From Flavobacteriaceae bacterium (GTDB taxonomy: Bacteria > Bacteroidota > Bacteroidia > Flavobacteriales > Flavobacteriaceae): a stretch of 64,000 bases of DNA. Within the stretch, counting starts at the first letter, position 1. Each line of letters begins with the position of its first letter. This document shows positions 27,197-35,272 of this stretch, piece by piece. The notes below the pieces were generated by a model. That model saw nothing but the letters and a program-made list of their open reading frames with translations. It ran no database searches and was not told the DNA's origin. The position numbers were made by a program, and so were the translations under genes. The stretch is taken from positions 1-64,000 of the forward strand of contig JAKIUU010000013.1 in assembly GCA_021647405.1 (NCBI GenBank), in the 5' to 3' direction.

Positions 27197-29122
27197 TTAT
27201 AAATAATATCTTTTAAACGCTTCAATAGCAGCATAGTCTGCCAATCCTAGGGCATTGTACTTTTTTGCTGTTAACTCATTTCTATCTTCCACTCTTACCC
27301 AAAATTCTCTATAATCATCACCTTTAAACATGACACCATCTTTTTGCGATTGGTGATAAAAAATAGCATGTCTCTTCTTTAAAACTTGATCAGGACTCAT
27401 AGGCACTGCCATGTCTATTTCGTAAGTTTCCCATTCATGCCAAGCGCCTCTGTACAGCCAAATCCAACAATTTTTCATAAAAGGTTTGGTTTTTAAGACA
27501 TCTAATGTTAAAAATAAGGCGTTTAGACAAACTTCGTGAGTACCATGGGGATCGGCTAAATCGCCAGCTGCATAAATTTGATGGGGTTTTATTTCATCAA
27601 TAATGTTACACATAATATCAATATCTTGTTTGGATAATTTATTCTTTTTTATAGTTCCTGTTTCATAAAAAGGAAGATCTAAAAAGTGGACTTGATTGTC
27701 GGGCAAACCTAAATAACGTGTGGCAGCTATAGATTCATGGTGGCGGATATCACCTTTTAATTTTCGAACTTCGTGGCTATCAACGCGATTGGTTTTTTTA
27801 TTTTTAATTGCACCAATAATATTTTGAATATTTTTAGAAGGGTTTAAACCCTTACTAACTTCTGCAAATTTGAGTGATTCTTCGTCAGAAACCGCAATAT
27901 TACCTGAAGTTTGATAAACCACATGAACAGTGTGACCCTGTTCTACCAACCTGTCAAAAGTGCCCCCCATTGAGATAACATCATCATCTGGGTGCGGACT
28001 AAAAATAAGAACTCTTTTTTTAGCGGGTAAAGCACGTTCGGGTCTATTTGTATCATCAGCATTTGGTTTACCGCCTGGCCATCCAGTAATGGTATGCTGT
28101 AATACATTAAACATTTTTATGTTTAAATCATAAGCTGTACCTTCTTCTATTAACAAACCAGACATGCCATTGTTGTTGTAATCTTTGTCTGTTAATTTAA
28201 GAATTGATTTATTTTGTAACTCACTTAGCCAAACCACTGCTTTGCGTTTTAAATCGTTTGTCCAAAGGCATGACGATACCAACCAAGGTGTTTTAACCCG
28301 TGTTAGTTCTGAAGCTGCTTGTGTGTCTAATACAAAGGTTGTGTTATCGTGTTTCTGTAAATAGGAGGCAGGAACCTCTGAGGAAATTGTCCCTTCGATG
28401 GTTTTTCTAATAATAGAAGCTTTATTTATACCCCAACCTAAAAGTACAATTCGTCTGGCTTTACGGATGGTACCAATACCCATAGTTATGGCTCTTCTAG
28501 GGACGTTATCTATTCCTAAAAAGTCGGGTGCAGCATCTGCTCGGGTAATATAGTCTAATGTTATATTTCTTGTGCCAGAATTAAAATGAGATCCAGGTTC
28601 ATTAAAACCTACATGACCTGTACGGCCGATACCTAATAATTGAAAATCTAATCCACCAACTTCTGCTATTTTAATATCGTAATCAATACAATACTGGTAT
28701 AATTCAGAATTTGGAATACTGCCATTAGGGATGTTAATGTTTTCGGGTAAAATATCAATATGGTTGAACAAGTGCTCATGCATAAAGTAATAATAACTTT
28801 GGATATTATCTTCAACCATAGGATAATATTCATCCAAATTAAAAGTGATAACATTGGCAAAGCTCAGGCCTTCTTCTTGGTGCATTCTCACCAATTCTTC
28901 ATACACATTAATAGGCGAAGAGCCCGTTGCTAAACCTAAAACACAGTGTTTATTATTTTTATTTTTTTGTCTTATTAAAGTAGCAATTTCTTGTGCCACT
29001 AAAACTGATGCCAAATTTGAGTCTTCAAAAATAACATTGTGAATTTTTTCAAATCTTGTTTCTTCAAACATTCCCGAAGGTGTGTGTGAGATGTTATTAT
29101 TATTAAATTCACTTTTTAACAT
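27197..29122 (-). CDS. nagB: Glucosamine-6-phosphate deaminase fused to PIG-L/LmbE-type deacetylase domain
   Basis: Residues 1 to about 290 are NagB: LGLATGSSP, FNLDEYYP (catalytic Asp-Glu), GIGRTGHVGFNEPGS and the active-site SEVPASYLQKH region. After a linker, residues about 370-641 form a PIG-L domain with SPHPDDDVISMGG and GDLADPHGTHEVCLNA metal ligands. NagB converts GlcN-6-P to fructose-6-P and ammonia. The fused domain may deacetylate an N-acetylated sugar phosphate, which is inference from the family. The 641-residue fusion is a known Bacteroidota arrangement. It precedes the hexosaminidase gene in the same direction. Confidence 0.93.
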   Translation of the reverse strand: MLKSEFNNNNISHTPSGMFEETRFEKIHNVIFEDSNLASVLVAQEIATLIRQKNKNNKHCVLGLATGSSPINVYEELVRMHQEEGLSFANVITFNLDEYYPMVEDNIQSYYYFMHEHLFNHIDILPENINIPNGSIPNSELYQYCIDYDIKIAEVGGLDFQLLGIGRTGHVGFNEPGSHFNSGTRNITLDYITRADAAPDFLGIDNVPRRAITMGIGTIRKARRIVLLGWGINKASIIRKTIEGTISSEVPASYLQKHDNTTFVLDTQAASELTRVKTPWLVSSCLWTNDLKRKAVVWLSELQNKSILKLTDKDYNNNGMSGLLIEEGTAYDLNIKMFNVLQHTITGWPGGKPNADDTNRPERALPAKKRVLIFSPHPDDDVISMGGTFDRLVEQGHTVHVVYQTSGNIAVSDEESLKFAEVSKGLNPSKNIQNIIGAIKNKKTNRVDSHEVRKLKGDIRHHESIAATRYLGLPDNQVHFLDLPFYETGTIKKNKLSKQDIDIMCNIIDEIKPHQIYAAGDLADPHGTHEVCLNALFLTLDVLKTKPFMKNCWIWLYRGAWHEWETYEIDMAVPMSPDQVLKKRHAIFYHQSQKDGVMFKGDDYREFWVRVEDRNELTAKKYNALGLADYAAIEAFKRYYL

Positions 29123-29155
29123 AAACGTAAGAGTTTACAATTAGCACTGTATATT

Positions 29156-29170
29156 AGTATATAATATACT
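29156..29170. promoter_or_regulatory. Palindrome in nagB leader (candidate operator)
   Basis: AGTATAT-A-ATATACT forms perfect 7-bp arms, between the putative -7 element (29186-29179) and the nagB start at 29122. A repressor bound here would block early transcription. The protein is unknown. Confidence 0.4.
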
Positions 29171-29178
29171 TATTAGGG

Positions 29179-29209
29179 CAAATGTAGTACTGAACCCCCC
29201 CCTGTAAAA
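29179..29209 (-). promoter_or_regulatory. Putative nagB promoter with G8 tract in the spacer
   Basis: The minus strand carries TTTT (29209-29206), a 19-nt spacer containing eight consecutive G (29202-29195), then TACATTTG (29186-29179). The -7 box is a full consensus match; the -33 box is weak. The start codon is 57 nt downstream. Confidence 0.5.
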
Positions 29210-29252
29210 ATTTAATATACTAAATACATAAATTTGACAATGAACGACCTTT

Positions 29253-29315
29253 ATTTTGCTATAAAGCAGATTATAGCAAAATTTGATCTAATAGACTTTG
29301 AGTTTATTAGATTTG
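29253..29315 (+). promoter_or_regulatory. lytS-type kinase promoter overlapped by two inverted repeats
   Basis: TTTG (29282-29285), 22 nt, TAGATTTG (29308-29315) is a credible promoter. Perfect 12-bp arms ATTTTGCTATAA (29253-29264) and TTATAGCAAAAT (29271-29282) abut the -33 box. A second inverted repeat, 29286-29296 with 29302-29312 (10 of 11 matches), overlaps the -7 box. Two tandem operators are the obvious reading. Confidence 0.5.
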
Positions 29316-29352
29316 TTATATGTATATTAGCTCAAAAATTCTACCAAAGTAT

Positions 29353-30393
29353 ATGCTAAAAATTTTTCAAAGTACAGAGAAAAAGATACCTATAATTTAT
29401 CATTTTGTTTTTTGGATAAGTTATTTTTCGTTTAATGTAATACGGTGGGGAAGCTATTTTAATGATTATTGGTATTCTATAAAATCTAATGCAGTTGAAT
29501 TTCCGTTACACATTATTATTGTATATTTTAACATCTACTATTTGGTGCCAAAGTTTATTCTTAAAAAGCAAGATTTAAAATATTTTATTTATTTGATTTT
29601 ATCGTTAGCTGTATTGTATGTTGTACGTACAGAATTAACATATTACTTGGTAAATGAAAATATTTGGCCAGAAGCTGTTGGACATCAAGAGGCATTTACT
29701 TTTAATCATATTGTGGCAGTTACACTTGGTGAAGTATATGTATTGGCTTTGGCAACAGTAATTAAACTAACCATTGATTGGGTGTCAGAAAAAAGGCGAA
29801 ATGAAGAATTGTTAAAGATTCAATTAAAAACCGAATTAAATTTTTTAAAATCTCAAATTCAACCTCATTTTTTCTTTAACACATTAAATAATTTATATGC
29901 ACTGGCCATAGAAAAGTCTGATAAAGTGCCCGATGTAATTTTAAAATTATCTGAAATTATGCAATATGTTTTGTATGATGTCAAAGATTCAAAAATCGAT
30001 TTATTAAAAGAGATAAATTATATTTATAGTTATTTGGAATTAGAAAAATTACGATACGGAGATAATATTGATTCTAAAATAGATATTAAAGGAAATATTG
30101 ATAATTTAGGAGTGCCACCCTTGTTGTTTATGCCATTTATTGAGAATTGCTTTAAACACGGAATCGATAACAACAGTATTAGTGTTAAAATAAATTTCAA
30201 CAGGAAAAAAAAATTCCTGCTTTTTAATGTCGAAAATAGTTTTGTTGGTATTGCTAAAACAACCATAAAGCATGGTATTGGTTTAAAAAATGTAAAACGC
30301 AGGTTGCAATTGCTATATCAGTCTAATTTTAGACTTAGAGCTGATTTAAAAGACAACAAATACATAGTTAATTTAATAATTCCAATTACATGA
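29353..30393 (+). CDS. LytS/YehU-type sensor histidine kinase
   Basis: About four transmembrane segments fill residues 10-140, followed by a coiled linker and the His_kinase domain. The phosphoacceptor motif is LKSQIQPHFFFNTLNNLYAL, and the ATP-binding part has LLFMPFIENCFKHGI and HGIGLKNVKRRLQLLY. I start at ATG 29353 because the predicted promoter would place the transcription start at about 29321, which rules out the upstream ATG at 29320. It overlaps the regulator gene by 4 nt, so they form a two-component pair. The signal is unknown. Divergent transcription from nagB suggests, but does not show, a link to amino sugars. Confidence 0.9.
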   Translation: MLKIFQSTEKKIPIIYHFVFWISYFSFNVIRWGSYFNDYWYSIKSNAVEFPLHIIIVYFNIYYLVPKFILKKQDLKYFIYLILSLAVLYVVRTELTYYLVNENIWPEAVGHQEAFTFNHIVAVTLGEVYVLALATVIKLTIDWVSEKRRNEELLKIQLKTELNFLKSQIQPHFFFNTLNNLYALAIEKSDKVPDVILKLSEIMQYVLYDVKDSKIDLLKEINYIYSYLELEKLRYGDNIDSKIDIKGNIDNLGVPPLLFMPFIENCFKHGIDNNSISVKINFNRKKKFLLFNVENSFVGIAKTTIKHGIGLKNVKRRLQLLYQSNFRLRADLKDNKYIVNLIIPIT

Positions 30394-31109
30394 ATATTAA
30401 ATGTTTGATAATAGATGATGAGCCTTTAGCAATTAAAGTTATTAAAAATCATTTAAAAGAATTTAAAAATTTCGAAATTGTTGCCAGTTTTAGCAACCCA
30501 ATTGATGCCATGGCAACACTAAAAAAACAACAGATAGATGCAGTTTTTTTGGATATTAATATGAGTAAAATGGATGGGCTTTCATTTGTCAGAAGTGTTG
30601 ACTTAAAGCCAATTATTGTCATTACTACAGCTTATAGAGAATTTGCTATTGAGAGTTATGAACTTAATATTTTAGACTATCTGGTAAAACCAATACCATT
30701 TAGTAGATTTTTAAAATCTATTAATAAAATAACACAACAAATATACTTACAAAGAGATAAAAATAAGCGCAATATAACCAATACTGACTCGCATATATTT
30801 TTAAAAGCTGATAGAAAATTGATTAAGGTAAATTTTAATGATATTTATTATATAGAGAGTCTAAAAGATTATATCATGGTATTTACAGCAATTGGCGATT
30901 ATTTAACACATAGATCACTTACCAGTTTTACAGAAGAATTGCCTAAAAATAATTTTTTGCGTATTCATAGGTCTTATACCATAGCAATTAATAAAGTAAA
31001 AAGTATTGAAGGTAATTTAATTGAAGTTTCTTCAAAAAAAATACCAATAGGTAGAAAATATGTAAGTCAAGTGAAACAGATAATATTAAAAAAAAGTATG
31101 AAGGATTAA
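30390..31109 (+). CDS. LytTR-family response regulator
   Basis: The 239-residue protein has a receiver domain with acidic pocket IIDDEP, phosphoacceptor Asp in VFLDINMSKMDG (about 54), the conserved Thr/Lys of ITTAYREFAIESY and LDYLVKP, then a LytTR DNA-binding domain (about 135-239: SHIFLKADRKLIKVNF, YYIESLKDYIMVF, FLRIHRSYTIAINKV). It is the partner of the kinase that overlaps its start. Confidence 0.93.
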   Translation: MNIKCLIIDDEPLAIKVIKNHLKEFKNFEIVASFSNPIDAMATLKKQQIDAVFLDINMSKMDGLSFVRSVDLKPIIVITTAYREFAIESYELNILDYLVKPIPFSRFLKSINKITQQIYLQRDKNKRNITNTDSHIFLKADRKLIKVNFNDIYYIESLKDYIMVFTAIGDYLTHRSLTSFTEELPKNNFLRIHRSYTIAINKVKSIEGNLIEVSSKKIPIGRKYVSQVKQIILKKSMKD

Positions 31110-31159
31110 ATTAATTTTTAAAATTTTTCTATTTCCTTTTTATAATCCAAAATTAATTT

Positions 31160-31167
31160 TACATTTG
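31160..31167 (+). promoter_or_regulatory. trp operon -7 element
   Basis: TACATTTG matches TANNTTTG exactly. TTTT at 31137-31140 gives a 19-nt spacer and a weak -33 box. Transcription would begin near 31173, 12 nt before the leader peptide start. Confidence 0.55.
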
Positions 31168-31184
31168 TCCCAACAAACAAAATA

Positions 31185-31241
31185 ATGAAAATTCAATTAA
31201 CAAATACTTGGTGGTGGACTTACGGAAAACAAATGTCGTGA
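31185..31241 (+). CDS. trpL: trp operon leader peptide
   Basis: The 18-residue frame reads MKIQLTNTWWWTYGKQMS and stops at TGA 31241. Three consecutive TGG codons (31209-31217) are the ribosome-stalling site expected of a tryptophan attenuator. It ends 26 nt before an intrinsic terminator and lies 127 nt upstream of trpE. The last codons and stop (31234-31241) can pair with the terminator loop and stem. Confidence 0.93.
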   Translation: MKIQLTNTWWWTYGKQMS

Positions 31242-31301
31242 GGTAGCTATGGGTATATATAAAACACAAAAAGGCTTGTCATCACGACAAGCCTTTTTTT
31301 T
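31234..31301 (+). promoter_or_regulatory. trp attenuator: antiterminator and terminator
   Basis: The terminator stem is 31268-31280 (aaaaaggcttgtc) with 31286-31298, loop ATCAC, then T-run to 31301. The alternative pairing is TGTCGTGA (31234-31241) with TCACGACA (31282-31289), a perfect 8-bp match that invades the loop and 3' arm. A ribosome stalled on the Trp codons leaves the 5' strand free to antiterminate; one that reaches the stop codon covers it and termination follows. Confidence 0.88.
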
Positions 31302-31332
31302 GTTAAACAGAATGAATAAAAATCAATTGTCA

Positions 31333-31352
31333 GGCTGAGCGGAGTCGAAGCC
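31333..31352. repeat. Interspersed repeat, GGCTGAGCGGAGTCGAAGCC copy A
   Basis: It lies just upstream of trpE. The core CTGAGCGNAGTCGAAG recurs at 32844-32863 and 42236-42257, with outer arms that stay complementary (GGCT/AGCC here). Confidence 0.8.
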
Positions 31353-31367
31353 TTTTAAATAAAAAAA

Positions 31368-32762
31368 ATGTACACTTTAAAAACAACATATAAAAACATA
31401 GTAGCCGATACCATTACGCCAGTGCAAGTCTACCTTAAAGTAAGAGACAAATACCCCAACAGTATTTTGCTAGAAAGTTCTGATTATCATGCTAATGATA
31501 ATAGTTATTCATATATCTGTTGCAATCCTATTGCAAGTATCAGCTTAAAAAATAACGTTTTAACAGAAGAGTATCCAGAGGGTAAAATTACTGAAACACC
31601 GATAACTTCTGGTGTTAATGTGGCTGAAAGGGTACAAGAATTCGGACAAAAATTTAAAACAGAAAAGCAAGATTTTAACTTTATAAACAATGGTTTATTT
31701 GGTTATATGGCTTACGATGTGGTACAGTATTTTGAAGATGTCATAATTACCAAAAAAGAAGGCGATTTAGAGGTGCCCGATTTGTATTATGCCGTCTATC
31801 AAAATATCATAGTCATCAATCATTTTAAAAATGAAGCCTTTGTTTTTGCACATTGTTTTGAAAGCGAAAGCAATGTTGATAGCCTTACCAAATTAATTAC
31901 GGCTCATAATTTTACTTCTTTTAGTTTTAGTGCTCTAAATAACGAACAGAGCAATTTTACCGATGAAGAATTCAGACAAAAAGTAGATTTAGCCAAAGAA
32001 CACTGTTTTAGAGGCGATGTTTTTCAGTTGGTTTTGTCACGCCGATTTTCGCAAGGTTTTAAAGGCGATGAGTTTAATGTGTATCGCGCACTGCGTTCTA
32101 TAAATCCGTCACCCTACTTATTTTATTTCGATTATGGAAATTTTAAAATTTTCGGTTCTTCGCCCGAAGCGCAACTCGTGGTAAAAAATGGCGAAGCAGA
32201 GATTCATCCCATTGCTGGTACTTTTAAAAGAACAGGCAATGATGAGTTTGATCTAGCATCGGCGAAAGCCTTAGTAAAAGACGAAAAAGAAAATGCAGAA
32301 CACGTTATGTTGGTCGATTTGGCCAGAAATGACTTGAGCAGAAGCTGCAACTCAGTAGAAGTAAAAAATTATAAAGAGATTCAGTTTTTCTCACATGTCA
32401 TTCATTTGGTGTCAAAAGTGGTGGGGAAAAAGCGGAAAGAAGTTGCTACCATGAAAGTGGTAGCCGATACTTTTCCCGCAGGTACTTTAAGTGGGGCACC
32501 CAAACACAAAGCCATGCAATTGATAGAAAAATACGAACCTACCAATCGTTCATTTTATGGAGGCGCTATCGGTTTTATGGATTTTAGTGGTAATTTTAAC
32601 CATGCCATTATGATACGTTCTTTTTTGAGTAAAAACCACAGTTTACACTACCAAGCAGGAGCGGGTATTGTATCAAAATCAGATTCAGAAGGAGAATTAC
32701 AAGAAATATATAACAAATTAAGAGCCCTAAAAAAAGCCATGCATTTAGCAGAAGAATTATAA
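31368..32762 (+). CDS. trpE: Anthranilate synthase component I
   Basis: TrpE converts chorismate to anthranilate with ammonia supplied by TrpG. The 464-residue protein has the feedback-inhibition motif ILLESSDYHANDNSYSY (about 33-49; LLES with the following Ser), so Trp inhibition is likely. The chorismate-binding half shows GDVFQLVLSRRF, HPIAGTFKRTG, DLARNDL and the ending AGAGIVSKSDSEGELQEIYNK. It is the first structural gene after the attenuator. Confidence 0.95.
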   Translation: MYTLKTTYKNIVADTITPVQVYLKVRDKYPNSILLESSDYHANDNSYSYICCNPIASISLKNNVLTEEYPEGKITETPITSGVNVAERVQEFGQKFKTEKQDFNFINNGLFGYMAYDVVQYFEDVIITKKEGDLEVPDLYYAVYQNIIVINHFKNEAFVFAHCFESESNVDSLTKLITAHNFTSFSFSALNNEQSNFTDEEFRQKVDLAKEHCFRGDVFQLVLSRRFSQGFKGDEFNVYRALRSINPSPYLFYFDYGNFKIFGSSPEAQLVVKNGEAEIHPIAGTFKRTGNDEFDLASAKALVKDEKENAEHVMLVDLARNDLSRSCNSVEVKNYKEIQFFSHVIHLVSKVVGKKRKEVATMKVVADTFPAGTLSGAPKHKAMQLIEKYEPTNRSFYGGAIGFMDFSGNFNHAIMIRSFLSKNHSLHYQAGAGIVSKSDSEGELQEIYNKLRALKKAMHLAEEL

Positions 32763-32777
32763 TCTCATCTTCCGTCC

Positions 32778-32808
32778 AGCCTGCTGCAGGTAGGCTTCCC
32801 AAAGGGAA
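32778..32808. repeat. Short palindromic repeats between trpE and trpG
   Basis: AGCCT (32778-32782) faces AGGCT (32792-32796) around a CCTG-ctg-CAGG core, and TTCCC-aaa-GGGAA follows (32796-32808). A related hairpin, CCTACC/GGTAGG, occurs at 42304-42318. Confidence 0.55.
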
Positions 32809-32843
32809 AGAACTAGATGATTTAAAAAATAAAATATTTGTCA

Positions 32844-32863
32844 GGCTGAGCGTAGTCGAAGCC
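32844..32863. repeat. Interspersed repeat copy B (CTGAGCGTAGTCGAAG core)
   Basis: It differs from copy A at one central base and carries the same outer arms GGCT/AGCC. It lies 14 nt before trpG. Confidence 0.8.
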
Positions 32864-32876
32864 ATAAAAAGTAAAA

Positions 32877-33443
32877 ATGAAAAAAATATTAGTCATAGAT
32901 AATTACGATTCGTTCACCTACAATTTGGTACACTATTTACAAGAACTGGGTTGTGAAGTTTCCGTTAAACGGAATGATAAATTAAGCTTAGATGAGGTAG
33001 CCGATTATGATAAGGTACTCTTATCTCCAGGCCCTGGTTTGCCCGATGAAGCAGGCTTATTAAAAGCCATTATTAAATCCTATGCCAATACCAAAAGTAT
33101 TTTAGGTGTTTGTTTGGGGCAACAGGCCATTGCCGAGGTTTTTGGGGGCACTTTAGTTAACTTAAAAGAAGTACACCATGGCATTGCTTCCGATATAAAG
33201 TTGACCAATCCAGATGCTGTTTTGTATAAAGATTTGCCAAGTATATTTAAAGTAGGCCGTTATCATTCTTGGGTGGTTTCAAAAAATTTACCTCAAGAAC
33301 TTATTGCAACTTCGGTTGATGAACAAGGCGAAATAATGTCTTTAAAACACAAATATTTAGATGTGCGTGGTGTGCAGTACCACCCAGAATCTATTTTAAC
33401 ACCTAATGGAAAAGCCATATTGAAAAATTGGATAGAAAATTAA
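32877..33443 (+). CDS. trpG: Anthranilate synthase component II (glutamine amidotransferase)
   Basis: The 188-residue class-I amidotransferase supplies ammonia to TrpE. It has VIDNYDSFTYNLVHYL at the start, LLSPGPGLPDEAG, the nucleophile in GVCLGQQAIAE (Cys about 79) and the His-Glu of QYHPESIL. The 114-bp gap after trpE is unusual for this operon and is filled by two families of palindromic repeats. Confidence 0.95.
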   Translation: MKKILVIDNYDSFTYNLVHYLQELGCEVSVKRNDKLSLDEVADYDKVLLSPGPGLPDEAGLLKAIIKSYANTKSILGVCLGQQAIAEVFGGTLVNLKEVHHGIASDIKLTNPDAVLYKDLPSIFKVGRYHSWVVSKNLPQELIATSVDEQGEIMSLKHKYLDVRGVQYHPESILTPNGKAILKNWIEN

Positions 33444-33446
33444 ATA

Positions 33447-34439
33447 ATGAAAAACATATTAAACAGACTTATAAATCAAGAAACGCTTAGCAAAGTCGAA
33501 GCCAAAGAAGTATTGGTAAATATTTCTAGCGGCATCTATAATCAAAGTCAAATAGCCTCGTTTCTAACTATTTACATGATGCGAAGTGTTACCATTCACG
33601 AATTATCAGGTTTTAGAGAAGCCTTATTAGAGTTGTGTTTGCCCATAGATTTATCCGCGTTTAATGCGGTAGATTTGTGTGGTACAGGCGGCGATGGGAA
33701 AGATACCTTTAACATCTCTACACTGTCCTCTTTTGTGGTGGCTGGTGCCGGTGTTAAAGTGGCCAAACATGGCAATTATGGCGTGTCATCTAGTTGTGGA
33801 TCTTCTAACGTTCTAGAACATTTGGGCATTGCCTTTACCAATGACGAGGCCAAATTAAAACAGACCTTAGATAAAGCAGGAATCTGTATTTTGCATGCGC
33901 CTTTATTTCATCCTGCCATGAAGCATGTAGCCCCTATTCGCAGAGAATTGGGTGTAAAAACTTTTTTTAACATACTAGGTCCTTTGGTAAACCCATCTTT
34001 TCCTAAAAACCAAATTGTGGGGGTGTTCAGTTTAGAATTGGTGCGTTTATACAGTTATTTATTACAAGAAACCGATAAAAATTATGCCGTTTTACACGAC
34101 TTAGCTGGTTATGATGAAATTTCTTTAACAGATAAAACAAAAGTAGTATCACGCGAAAAAGATTTTATGTTTGACGCTAAAAATTTAGGATTACAATTCA
34201 TCAGACAACAAGATATTTACGGTGGTGAATCTGTACCAGAATCGGCTAAAATATTTGTAGATATCTTAGAGGGTAAAGGAACTGAAGCACAAAATAATGT
34301 GGTTTGTGCCAATGCCGGTTTGGCAATTTCGGTTGTAAATAAGCTAGCGCATATAGAAGGATTTTCCTTGGCAAAAGAATCATTACAATCAGGAAAAGCA
34401 TTAAATGCCTTTAAAAAATTACAAGAATTGAGTAAATAA
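33447..34439 (+). CDS. trpD: Anthranilate phosphoribosyltransferase
   Basis: TrpD joins anthranilate to PRPP. The 330-residue chain has the PRPP-binding CGTGGDGKDTFNIST (about 77-91), AKHGNYGVSSSCGSSN, and FFNILGPLVNPS. It begins 3 nt after trpG, and its stop overlaps the trpC start by 1 nt. Confidence 0.95.
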   Translation: MKNILNRLINQETLSKVEAKEVLVNISSGIYNQSQIASFLTIYMMRSVTIHELSGFREALLELCLPIDLSAFNAVDLCGTGGDGKDTFNISTLSSFVVAGAGVKVAKHGNYGVSSSCGSSNVLEHLGIAFTNDEAKLKQTLDKAGICILHAPLFHPAMKHVAPIRRELGVKTFFNILGPLVNPSFPKNQIVGVFSLELVRLYSYLLQETDKNYAVLHDLAGYDEISLTDKTKVVSREKDFMFDAKNLGLQFIRQQDIYGGESVPESAKIFVDILEGKGTEAQNNVVCANAGLAISVVNKLAHIEGFSLAKESLQSGKALNAFKKLQELSK

Positions 34440-35260
34440 TGGATATTTTACAAGAAATAATAGCCTTTAAAAAATTAGAAGTAAGACAGTTAAAGAAAGA
34501 TATCTTAATTAAAAATCTGGTAAAAAGCCCTAATTTTAAACGCACACCAATTTCACTAAAAAAAGCACTTACATGTTTAAATTCGACGGGTATAATAGCC
34601 GAGTTTAAACGGCAATCGCCATCAAAAGGGATTATCAACGTTAAAGCGTCTGTTATTGAAGTAACAAATGGTTATTTAGCCGCCAATGTAGCTGCACAAT
34701 CTGTCTTAACAGACACCAAATTTTTTGGCGGTAATATTGGCGATGTAATAAAGGCAAGGTCTGTAAACGATACGATACCAATTTTGAGAAAAGATTTTAT
34801 TGTAGATGCATTTCAAATTGTAGAAGCCAAAGCTATTGGCGCCGATGTTATTTTACTGATAGCTGCCTATTTGACAAAGCAGGAACTCAAAAAATTTGGC
34901 ATGTTGGCTGAAGATTTGGGTTTGGATGTTTTATACGAAGTACACAATCAAGAGGATTTAGATAAAATTGAATTGAACAATAAAATTATAGGCATTAATA
35001 ACCGAAACTTAAAAACCTTTGAGGTCGATTTAGAACACTCTATTGAATTGGCAAGTCAGATTCCGAGTACTTGTATAAAGGTATCAGAAAGTGGCATAAG
35101 CGACCCTAAAATTGTAATGGGTTTAAAAGAATATGGTTTTAAAGGCTTTTTGATAGGTGAGAATTTTATGAAAACAGATAGTCCAGGAAAAGCCTGTAAA
35201 GAATTTATAAACCAACTCCCCTCTCTAGAGGGGATGTCACGAAGTGACAGGGGTGTGTAA
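34439..35260 (+). CDS. trpC: Indole-3-glycerol phosphate synthase
   Basis: TrpC decarboxylates and closes the ring of CdRP. Motifs IIAEFKRQSPSKG (about 51-63), VLTDTKFFGG, LRKDFIVDAFQ, INNRNLKTF and VSESGISDP are complete. The last 13 codons (PSLEGMSRSDRGV) are encoded by a palindromic repeat (35215-35257), so the normal C-terminus probably ended soon after EFINQ. The added tail is unlikely to belong to the barrel. Confidence 0.95.
   Translation: MDILQEIIAFKKLEVRQLKKDILIKNLVKSPNFKRTPISLKKALTCLNSTGIIAEFKRQSPSKGIINVKASVIEVTNGYLAANVAAQSVLTDTKFFGGNIGDVIKARSVNDTIPILRKDFIVDAFQIVEAKAIGADVILLIAAYLTKQELKKFGMLAEDLGLDVLYEVHNQEDLDKIELNNKIIGINNRNLKTFEVDLEHSIELASQIPSTCIKVSESGISDPKIVMGLKEYGFKGFLIGENFMKTDSPGKACKEFINQLPSLEGMSRSDRGV
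35215..35257. repeat. Two-hairpin palindromic repeat forming the trpC 3' end
   Basis: CCCCTCT-ct-AGAGGGG (35218-35233) and TGTCAC-gaa-GTGACA (35235-35249) are two perfect hairpins. Outer ACTCCCCT/AGGGGTGT can pair instead (7 of 8). This resembles a short repeat common in flavobacterial intergenic regions. Confidence 0.8.
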
Positions 35261-35272
35261 AAACAGAAAACT

